Shown in pieces: positions 57,180-64,000 of a stretch of DNA of 64,000 nucleotides (position 1 is the first letter of the stretch; each line of letters begins with the position of its first letter). The stretch spans positions 1-64,000 of the forward strand of contig NZ_BAGX02000013.1 in assembly GCF_000320505.1 (NCBI RefSeq), given 5' to 3'. The position numbers were made by a program, and so were the translations under genes. This DNA comes from Methanobrevibacter boviskoreani JH1. Its GTDB lineage: Archaea > Methanobacteriota > Methanobacteria > Methanobacteriales > Methanobacteriaceae. The notes under the pieces were generated by a model. The model had not been told where the DNA came from, made no database searches, and worked only from the letters and a program-made list of their open reading frames with translations.

Positions 57180-58658
57180 ATGAAAATGGAAAAAAAATCT
57201 ATTGGTCTTGTAGAAACACAATATTATACAATTCATGATGAATTGAAACTCAAGTCAGGCCAAAGCCTAAAAGATGTTACAATAGCATATGAAACATATG
57301 GAGAACTAAATAAAGAAAAAAATAATGCTATTTTAGTTTGCCATGCTTTAAGTGGAGATGCACATGCAGCAGGATGGCATGAAGGTGATAAAAAACCGGG
57401 ATGGTGGGAAATATTAATAGGACCAGGTAAAGCTTTAGATACCAATAAATATTTCGTAATAGCATCTAATGTTTTAGGAGGATGTTCTGGAACAACAGGT
57501 CCCGCATCAATCAACCCTGAAACCGGTAAAGAGTATGGTCTTAATTTTCCATTTATTACAATCTCAGATATGGTTCATGCCGAGAAGAAATTAATTGATT
57601 CATTAGGAATTAAACAATTACTCTGTGTAATCGGGGGATCTATGGGAGGAATGCAGGTTCTCCAATGGGCTGTAGATTATCCTGATTTTGTTAAAAAAAT
57701 AATTGCTATTGCAACTACAGCAAGAACCTCACCTCAGCAAATTGCATTTAATGAGGTTGCAAGACAATCAATAGTAAAGGATCCTAATTGGAATAACGGA
57801 AACTATTATGATAGTAAAGCTCCGGAGGCAGGCTTATCAGTAGCACGTATGATTGCACATATCACATATTTATCTGAGGAGTCAATGTACGAGAAATTTG
57901 GAAGGGACTTACAGGATAAAAATGAATTAAGTTATAACTTTGATTCAGATCCTGATTTCCAGGTTGAAAGCTATCTCCATCATCAGGGTGCTACCTTTGT
58001 TAAAAGATTCGACGCAAATAGTTATTTATATGTAACCAAAGCTATTGATTACTTTGACTTATCTTACAAAGGATCACTAATAGATGGACTTAAAAACATT
58101 AAAGCTAAAACCCAATTAATTTCAATAGATTCCGATTGGTTATATCCTACAGAACAAATCAATGATATTTTAACTGCACTTCAAGCAAACAATGTTGAGG
58201 TTAACTTTAGTGAGATAAAATCCACGAAAGGTCATGATGCATTCTTTATTGAATCAGGTCAATTGAATTATATTGTAAGCCAATTCTTATCAGAGAATGT
58301 TGTAGAGGATCTTATGGAAAAAGATATTGCAACTATTCAAAGTGACGCAAGTCTTAAAGATGCTGCTACAATCATGTTAAAAGATGATTCAACACATATA
58401 CCTGTTTTAGAAGGAGATAAATTAGTTGGTATAATTACATCTTGGGATTTATCAAAATCTATTGCGATAAACTGCGATAGTCTTAAGCAGGTAATGACAA
58501 AGGATGTTTTATATTGTAAATCATCAGATTCTATTGCAGATGTAGCATTTAAAATGAAAGAACATAACATATCCTGTTTACCAGTAATTAATGATGATTT
58601 TAAAGTTGAAGGTTTAATTAGTACAGATCAGATAAGTCATTTAGTAAGTAATCTTTAA
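57180..58658 (+). CDS. metX: homoserine O-acetyltransferase with C-terminal CBS pair
   Basis: A 492-residue protein: an alpha/beta-hydrolase MetX domain (residues 1 to about 365) with the conserved [24 protein letters not shown], nucleophile Ser in IGGSMGGMQ and catalytic GHDAFF histidine, then two CBS domains (about 370-492, [14 protein letters not shown] and [15 protein letters not shown]). It acetylates homoserine with acetyl-CoA for methionine synthesis. CBS pairs bind adenosyl compounds, so control by S-adenosylmethionine or ATP is a fair guess. The ATG at 57186 (MEKKS) is also possible and has the better spacing from AGGG. No operon. Confidence 0.93.
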   Translation: MKMEKKSIGLVETQYYTIHDELKLKSGQSLKDVTIAYETYGELNKEKNNAILVCHALSGDAHAAGWHEGDKKPGWWEILIGPGKALDTNKYFVIASNVLGGCSGTTGPASINPETGKEYGLNFPFITISDMVHAEKKLIDSLGIKQLLCVIGGSMGGMQVLQWAVDYPDFVKKIIAIATTARTSPQQIAFNEVARQSIVKDPNWNNGNYYDSKAPEAGLSVARMIAHITYLSEESMYEKFGRDLQDKNELSYNFDSDPDFQVESYLHHQGATFVKRFDANSYLYVTKAIDYFDLSYKGSLIDGLKNIKAKTQLISIDSDWLYPTEQINDILTALQANNVEVNFSEIKSTKGHDAFFIESGQLNYIVSQFLSENVVEDLMEKDIATIQSDASLKDAATIMLKDDSTHIPVLEGDKLVGIITSWDLSKSIAINCDSLKQVMTKDVLYCKSSDSIADVAFKMKEHNISCLPVINDDFKVEGLISTDQISHLVSNL

Positions 58659-58976
58659 ACCTTATTTTCCTAAATTTTTCTTTTTTTATGTTCATTTTTT
58701 ATTAAATATCTTTGAATTTAAAAATATAAGATATCTAGTTCTTTTCAATGTTTAAGACTATTTATATTTATTGTTATTTAAAAATAAAAATACTATTTCT
58801 AGAAATATATCTAAAAAAAAATTAAATAAAGACTTGTTAATTATTTCTATAATTAAGAATGATCCAATATTCTTAAAATATGAAAAATCAAAATTCATCT
58901 ATAAATTTTAACAATAGTTATATAAATTGTTTAAAAAAAAGATATTAATATTTAATTAAAAATATTAATGAAAATT
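58659..58976. other. intergenic stretch, T-rich terminator tract
   Basis: The metX stop is followed by T runs at about 58670-58690 that fit a terminator. The remainder is AT-rich between convergent genes with nothing recognised. Confidence 0.45.
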
Positions 58977-59645
58977 TTAATTTAAATTTAATCTTTCAAT
59001 AGCCTGTTGAGCAGCAAGTTGCTCTGCTTCTTTTTTATTTTTACCTTTACCTTGTCCACAAGGTTTACCATCAACAAGAATTCTTATAATAAATGTTTTA
59101 TCATGAGGAACTCCATATTCTTTAACTGTTTCATAGTTGACTTCAACCTCTTCAGAGTCACCGTACTCCTTAATAATAGATTTATAATCATAAAAGAATA
59201 TTTTATTCTCATCAATATAATGATAAATATTATTTTCCAGATATTCCCTTGCTTTATCAATTCCTTGATCTATATAGATAGCACCTAAAAAGGATTCAAA
59301 GATATCTGCAGAAATAGATAAAACTTCATTTTGAGTTATGTTGTGTTCTTCTACATTGATTTTTATGTGTTTATCTAATCCTAATTGTTTAGAATAATAA
59401 ATTAATGCAGATTGACAAACATAATTTGCCATAATTTTGGTTAAATTACCTTCCTCAAGTAAAGGATATTTATTAAAAATATAGTCAGAAACAAGCATAT
59501 TTAATACAGAATCACCTAAAAACTCCAAACGTTCATAATCATGGTCTAAACCATGAGTAGTAGAATAGGACCCATGTATAAAAGCTACTTTAAATATTTC
59601 TATATTATTTGGAACAATATCAAATTTTTCTAACAATTCTTCCAT
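58977..59645 (-). CDS. rnc: ribonuclease III
   Basis: A 222-residue RNase III cutting double-stranded RNA. The catalytic signature ERLEFLGDS is at residues 38-46 (E41 and D45 as metal ligands), and the second acidic motif ADIFESFLGAIYID follows. A C-terminal double-stranded RNA binding domain runs from about residue 150 (DYKSIIKEYGDS ... GKGKNKKEAEQLAAQQAIERL). Bacterial-type RNase III is scarce in archaea but known in some Methanobacteriaceae; horizontal gain is likely (inference). A GTGATTAA ribosome binding site stands 3 nt before the ATG. Confidence 0.93.
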   Translation of the reverse strand: MEELLEKFDIVPNNIEIFKVAFIHGSYSTTHGLDHDYERLEFLGDSVLNMLVSDYIFNKYPLLEEGNLTKIMANYVCQSALIYYSKQLGLDKHIKINVEEHNITQNEVLSISADIFESFLGAIYIDQGIDKAREYLENNIYHYIDENKIFFYDYKSIIKEYGDSEEVEVNYETVKEYGVPHDKTFIIRILVDGKPCGQGKGKNKKEAEQLAAQQAIERLNLN

Positions 59646-59849
59646 TTAATCACTTATATATTTGTTAGAATTAGATTAATTAAGTTTCCTTAATTAAGAA
59701 AGTTAATTAATATAATTCATTTATAAATTAGTTAATAATTATATTTAATATTAACTATTATCCTTTAAAATCCTATTAAGGAAATTCTAAAAAAATATAA
59801 AATTTTTAATATATTTATTCATGAAACACTTATAAATTACTTTTCACAT

Positions 59850-59945
59850 GCTCTTGGAAAATTGGGATATTATATATTAACCAACCTATTATTGCGATTG
59901 GTAATTCTCATGTTTTTTCAAGATGAGAATTAATAATTTTTGTAA
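59850..59945 (+). ncRNA. candidate small RNA with two hairpins
   Basis: In the gene-free stretch 59646-60034, a TATA-like TTATAAATT near 59830 precedes a less AT-rich segment. ACCAA pairs with TTGGT in the middle, then AATTCTCAT (59903-59911) pairs perfectly with ATGAGAATT (59923-59931), followed by a T run. This looks like a short transcript with a terminator hairpin. It could equally be a 5' regulatory region for the gene at 60035. Confidence 0.35.
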
Positions 59946-60034
59946 AAATTCATTTACATTAATTATTTTTTTATTAAATAATTAAATCTTTAATTATTTA
60001 ATATATTTTTAAAAATCAAGGTAAAGGATAAATT

Positions 60035-60496
60035 ATGTTATTAAATTGGTCTAGGGAACTTAGAAATATAGATCCTTCTATAGATTTCAGAGCAACAGGC
60101 GGATGGCTTAAAAACGTTACCGGATTAGATAAAACTGTTACTAATGGTTATTCAATTGAAGGTAATTTTGTAAAAGCAGGTGACTACTCTGAAGAAATAG
60201 AGAATGGCTTATATTTAGACTGTAATAAAGAAGGTAAAAAATCTAAGCCTAAATCAGATTATAGATTAATTAGAGTTCAGAATGGAACCTTATCCTTAAT
60301 AGATGTAGTATACGACGGCCGTAAAAATTGGGCTGTTGATTTATGGGACAGTATTGCTGAAGAATTAAATGAGAATTATGTTGAAGATGAGTCTGATTAT
60401 ATTATCTCTATGATTTTAAATAAAACTGGTAAAAATTTACAATTACTTGAAGAGGTTAATAGAAAATTAGAATCAAAAATTAAAGAATTTCAATAA
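60035..60496 (+). CDS. hypothetical protein
   Basis: Not recognised. A soluble protein of 153 residues with a conserved-looking centre (YRLIRVQNGTLSLIDVVYDGRKNWAVDLWDS) and a C-terminal amphipathic helix (LQLLEEVNRKLESKIKEF). No signal peptide or membrane segment. A ribosome binding site AAGGTAAAGGAT precedes the ATG. Codon use matches its neighbours. The origin-like repeat cluster begins about 110 bp after its stop codon, which is the only contextual hint. Confidence 0.6.
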   Translation: MLLNWSRELRNIDPSIDFRATGGWLKNVTGLDKTVTNGYSIEGNFVKAGDYSEEIENGLYLDCNKEGKKSKPKSDYRLIRVQNGTLSLIDVVYDGRKNWAVDLWDSIAEELNENYVEDESDYIISMILNKTGKNLQLLEEVNRKLESKIKEFQ

Positions 60497-60603
60497 ATAT
60501 TCTCTTGACGAGATTGTAGTTTATGATTATCAGAATAATTTATCAGAATAATTTAAAATTAAGTTTAATATAAAATAAAGTTTAATGTATCCCTTATTTA
60601 AGT

Positions 60604-60843
60604 TTTTACACTTGAAATAGATGTTTAAGATTAAATAAACTATAAACTATACATTATAACCTATTTTACACTTGAAACATATGTTTAACATTAAACAAAA
60701 AATACTTCATATGTTATAACTAATTTTACACTTGAAACATATGTATAAAACAAAATAAAATATACACCATACTTTATAACTAGTTTTACACTTGAAATAC
60801 ATGTTTAATATTAAATAAAGCATATTTTAACAAATAAAACTAT
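60604..60843 (+). repeat. four 60-bp tandem repeats, origin-box-like
   Basis: The 14-mer TTTTACACTTGAAA occurs at 60604, 60664, 60724 and 60784: four identical copies, same orientation, exactly 60 bp apart. After it each unit has a near-palindrome (AAACATATGTTT in copy 2) and more variable sequence, ending TTATAAC in three of them. A fifth decayed unit starts near 60841. The core recalls the repeat I remember being bound by Orc1/Cdc6 at the Methanothermobacter origin (recollection, not checked). The surrounding 60497-61200 stretch is gene-free and extremely AT-rich, as an unwinding zone would be. Confidence 0.75.
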
Positions 60844-61200
60844 TTTTAAATAAAATTAATTTATTAAATTAAAAATATATATCAATATAAAATTTATAGA
60901 TAAAATAAGAATACTATTATTTTTAAAATAACTAAAGGCTTGTTTTAATTTAATATAAAAACAGATTATATTTTAAAATAGATCCAAATTAAGGATTTTA
61001 TTAAAACTATAACACTTCTTTTAAGAAATTCCAAAATAAAAAAATAGACCTTAGAAATAGGAATTTTATAAAATAAAAAATAATGAAAAATAGATATTAA
61101 TTAATGATAACTATTAGAATTAGTTGTAAAGATAATTAGAATAAAAAAAGACTTTAATTAAATAATTAAAGATTATACTTATTTAAAATAAAATAAGTAT

Positions 61201-61386
61201 TTAAATTAATCTTTGACCAGTTACTGATTTTTTGTTTTGCCAGTTGTAACTTCTCATTTTTTTAGATTTACCAAATCCACAAGAAGAACAGACTTTTTTA
61301 CGTAAGTGGTAGGTATTTCTTCCACATCTTCTGCATCTTATATGGGTTTTTTTATTCTTTTTACCCATTGTAGGTGTTCCTTTCAC
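61201..61386 (-). CDS. rpl37e: 50S ribosomal protein L37e
   Basis: A 61-residue ribosomal protein L37e of the large subunit. Its zinc ribbon has C18, C21, C33 and C36 (CRRCG and CSSCGFG), with the family's basic [14 protein letters not shown] and SYNWQNKK tail. The start is GTG at 61386, preceded by AGGAGGAATTAACA. It follows the lsm gene with 112 bp between, a pairing conserved in many archaea, and the two are probably co-transcribed. Confidence 0.96.
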   Translation of the reverse strand: MKGTPTMGKKNKKTHIRCRRCGRNTYHLRKKVCSSCGFGKSKKMRSYNWQNKKSVTGQRLI

Positions 61387-61498
61387 TGTTAATTCCTCCT
61401 AAATTGTTAAAATAAATTGAATATAATGAAAAAATGTAATATTATATAGCTATCGCTAATATAATATTATTTTACACATAGATAGTAATATATTTCGC

Positions 61499-61741
<243 letters not shown>

Positions 61742-62151
61742 CTATATTACTATAATTAATTTATGATTCATACTTAAAGAAAAATTATAATTTCAAAATC
61801 AACTTATAATTTCCCTAAATTTAAAAATCAATGTTTTTCAATTACTAAAAGTATAGTTTAAAAATGATTTATTAGAAAACTATGGAAAAAATTTTTAGTA
61901 AAAATAACAATTTAATTTATGTATAAAGTAGTATATAAATGTTTTATGTTTTTTAGTAAAAATAAGTAAAAATTATATTATATTATTACAATTATACATA
62001 AAAAACTTTTTCTAAATTAAGAAATATATTAGAAAAAATTTTTATTCAAAAAATTAATCACTTAAATACATATTTAATAAAGAAAAATAATTATATAACT
62101 TTTAAAATTTATATATAAATTTATAAGATATTTAGTAGGTGCTAAATTTGA
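61742..62151. other. divergent promoter region of lsm and the PUA-protein gene
   Basis: AT-rich with TATA-like strings on both strands. The ribosome binding site of the PUA-protein gene (AGGTGCT, 62137-62143) is at the end. No RNA gene or coding frame seen. Confidence 0.4.
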
Positions 62152-62628
62152 ATGTTAAAAAAAAGATATTATTTGAAGAAAAAAAGAATCAAAGAAATTA
62201 AACAAGAATTAGGAGAATATGGTTCTTTAATAAATAATAAATCTAGTGTTGAAGTTTTAGAAACCGATGAATATAATTATATCTTAGTTAATAGTGAACC
62301 ATACATAATCATGATTGATGATAAACCTTATCCAACATTAAAAGCAATTTTAGCTAATGAAGATCTTGAAAACAAAACAGTTGTAGTGGATATGGGTGCT
62401 GTAAGATTTGTAACTAATGGTGCAGATATTATGAGTCCGGGTATTGTTGAGGCCGATGATGATATAGTTCCTGGAGATGTTGTTGTAATTGTTGACGTCA
62501 ATAACCATAAACCACTTGCAATTGGTGAAAGTTTAATAAGTGGACCAGAAATGGTTGAATCTTCAAAAGGAAAGGCAATTAAATCATTGCATTTTGTTGG
62601 TGATGATATTTGGAATTTAGAGATCTAA
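62152..62628 (+). CDS. PUA-domain RNA-binding protein
   Basis: A 158-residue protein: a lysine-rich N-terminal stretch and an about 70-residue region, then a PUA domain (residues about 75-150: KTVVVDMGAVRFVTNGADIMSPGIVEAD...VPGDVVVIVDVNNHKPLAIGESL). PUA domains bind structured RNA, so a tRNA/rRNA role is likely; no catalytic domain is present. The GGTGCT ribosome binding site lies 4 nt before an out-of-frame TTG (62148) and 8 nt before the ATG used. Eight A residues follow within the first codons, and one fewer A would join TTG to this frame (M-N-V-K-K-R-Y-Y), so a one-base length change here is possible. Confidence 0.85.
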   Translation: MLKKRYYLKKKRIKEIKQELGEYGSLINNKSSVEVLETDEYNYILVNSEPYIIMIDDKPYPTLKAILANEDLENKTVVVDMGAVRFVTNGADIMSPGIVEADDDIVPGDVVVIVDVNNHKPLAIGESLISGPEMVESSKGKAIKSLHFVGDDIWNLEI

Positions 62629-62695
62629 ATTTCAAATCATCTAAATTTAAATTAAGATATAAAACAAGTAAAGGTATGTAATAAAAGGTTAGATT

Positions 62696-63388
62696 ATGGT
62701 GGAATTAAGATATAATGCAGGTAATGTACGTGATAAGAACATACATAAAATTGGTATTATTGCCTTAGGCTCACATCTTGAAAATCATGGACCTGCACTA
62801 CCAATAGATACAGATGCAAAGATAGCATCCTATGTCGCATTCAATTCATCACTTCTAAGTGGAGCTAAATTTTTAGGTGTTATATATCCTTCTTATGAAT
62901 TAGATGAGATAGATCATGGCGAACATAATACTCTTGAAGAACTTACAGTTAATATAAGGGATATATTAAATGAAGCTAAAAAATATCTTCACATTGAAAA
63001 GGTTATTATTGTAAATGGCCATGGAGGAAACACTCCAGTTATAGAAAATTTAGAATATATTGAAAATCAAACCGGATTGGATATTATATTTAACAATAAA
63101 CTTATTGAAACTGAAGGACCTCATGGTGGAAGCGGTGAACTTTCAATGGGTAAAATATTAAATATCCTTGATGATAATCAAGTTAAAAATCAGGGAAATT
63201 TAGAGCTTTACAGTGAAATTGGATTATATGCATTTAAAGAGGCTCGTCAAAATGATCCTGGCATTGATGCAGGAGCAAAAGATGTGGAGGAAAATGGAGT
63301 TTATCTTGATGAGGATTATGGAAAAGAACTTTTATCCCTTGCAATCAATTCTGTTTTATTGGACACTGAAAAACTCTTAGATTACTAA
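62696..63388 (+). CDS. arfB: FAPy deformylase ArfB (creatininase family)
   Basis: A 230-residue creatininase-family metal hydrolase, 2-amino-5-formylamino-6-ribosylaminopyrimidin-4(3H)-one 5'-phosphate deformylase, the second step of archaeal riboflavin and F420 synthesis after GTP cyclohydrolase III. Motifs: GSHLENHGPALPIDTDAKI with metal-binding Glu/His/Asp, EIDHGEHNTLEE, and VNGHGGNTP. Full length. The AAAAGGTTAGATT region is the ribosome binding site. It follows the PUA gene by about 70 bp. Confidence 0.93.
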   Translation: MVELRYNAGNVRDKNIHKIGIIALGSHLENHGPALPIDTDAKIASYVAFNSSLLSGAKFLGVIYPSYELDEIDHGEHNTLEELTVNIRDILNEAKKYLHIEKVIIVNGHGGNTPVIENLEYIENQTGLDIIFNNKLIETEGPHGGSGELSMGKILNILDDNQVKNQGNLELYSEIGLYAFKEARQNDPGIDAGAKDVEENGVYLDEDYGKELLSLAINSVLLDTEKLLDY

Positions 63389-63857
63389 GATTTTTCATTT
63401 TTTAATAAATTAAATACTATTTTCTTAAAATTCTATTTACCAATATATCAAAAAAGATATAAATTAAATATGCTAATTTTATATAACTAATTAAAATCCC
63501 TATTACTCCTTAGATTAAAAAAAATATAATAAAAATACTATTTTAATAATTTAGATTTAGATTAAAAAGGAAAAATAAATTAAAAAAACTATTTTTATAT
63601 TAATAAAATTATTATTATAGAAATAAGCCAGAAATAGGAATAGGTATTTAAAACAAAGAATAATTAATTAAAATCATTTAAAAATTTTACAATGAATAAA
63701 ATGACTTGTTATTATAATAATTTTAAATGAAATACTTAATCTATTAAAATAGTTTTATAATGTATATAATATGGAAAACATAAAATCAATTAAAAATTAA
63801 AAAAACTAAAAAAAAGAGCATTGTAAAAAAAAAGAATTGGAAAAAGTTATAAGACAT
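63389..63857. other. intergenic stretch, nothing recognised
   Basis: Convergent gene ends separated by AT-rich sequence. No hairpin, repeat or RNA gene of note. Confidence 0.4.
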
Positions 63858-64000
63858 TTACATTGCAATTAAAATATAAATTGTTAGAATAATAAATATT
63901 ATTAGAACTGCAACTAAAACACTCATAATTTCTCTTTCATATCTAGTAATAAAATCTTGTTTAGGTTCTAAATCATTAGAGTAATAATTAGAATTATCAA
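63858..64000 (-). CDS. C-terminal end of a small membrane protein (partial)
   Basis: The last 47 codons of a gene that runs in from beyond the window edge. It reads a hydrophilic part (NSNYYSNDLEPKQDFITRYE) followed by a single strongly hydrophobic helix (VLVAVLIIFIILTIYILIA) and a stop at 63858. Asn and acidic content in the first part fits a tail-anchored or single-helix membrane protein. Family unknown; start not visible. Confidence 0.55.
   Translation of the reverse strand, partial: DNSNYYSNDLEPKQDFITRYEREIMSVLVAVLIIFIILTIYILIAM

Noticed and set aside
60604-60843. CRISPR array
   Set aside because: The units are regular, but the supposed spacers resemble one another, the repeat drifts outside the 14-bp core, only four copies exist and no cas gene is near.

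Overview
The window is chromosomal DNA from a methanogenic archaeon of the Methanobacteriaceae, most likely Methanobrevibacter or a close relative such as Methanosphaera. It is very AT-rich and carries archaeal ribosomal protein L37e, an LSm/Sm protein, archaeal GatC, the creatininase-family deformylase ArfB of F420/riboflavin synthesis, phosphopantothenate-pathway enzymes, F420-hydrogenase beta-type (FrhB-like) domains, class III prepilin processing and two very large Asn/Thr-rich adhesin-like proteins (ALPs). Many genes have a GGTGAT-like ribosome binding site exactly 3 nt before the start codon, and I used this to settle several starts. I see no tRNA, rRNA, transposon, prophage or CRISPR array.

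Layout. 0.4-9.1 kb: tandem TMEM175-type channels, flavodoxin, TatD nuclease, a MarR-regulator/MATE-efflux operon with operator-like repeats, MalY-type C-S lyase divergent from an HxlR regulator with a palindromic site between them, and glutamate dehydrogenase. 9.5-14.8 kb: a 1754-residue ALP whose C-terminus is cut by a one-base frameshift. 15-24 kb: Mrp/Nbp35 Fe-S carrier, an NSS Na+ symporter flanked by two related small membrane proteins, Ogt, an HhH/RNase H-like exonuclease, a domain-permuted FrhB-like iron-sulfur protein and an M42 peptidase. 24.5-31.2 kb: a 2224-residue SF1 helicase-nuclease (DUF4011/DUF3320 type) with a roughly 650-residue acidic insert of short peptide repeats. 32-39 kb: ClC Cl-/H+ antiporter, CTP synthase, a prepilin peptidase/class III pilin/membrane protein cluster and diphthine ammonia ligase. 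39.2-40.1 kb is a gene-free stretch with a striking long hairpin carrying a G-rich loop.

40-64 kb: CoA-pathway genes, a second ALP (thioester-like domain, DUF11-like domain, PKTG-type C-terminal anchor; start codon apparently ATA), UvrC, an Fe-S aldo/keto reductase, two hexapeptide acyltransferases, the operon gatC-ACT protein-hom-apgM, asparagine synthetase, metY and metX (with malY these cover homoserine to homocysteine), RNase III, a cluster of four perfectly spaced 60-bp repeats sharing TTTTACACTTGAAA that looks like Orc1/Cdc6 origin-type boxes, lsm-rpl37e, a PUA protein, arfB, and the C-terminal end of a small membrane protein running off the window.

The best leads are the origin-like 60-bp repeat cluster, the permuted FrhB-like protein, genes whose ribosome binding site points at CTG or ATA start codons, the G-rich hairpin at 39.7 kb, and the giant helicase with its peptide-repeat linker.
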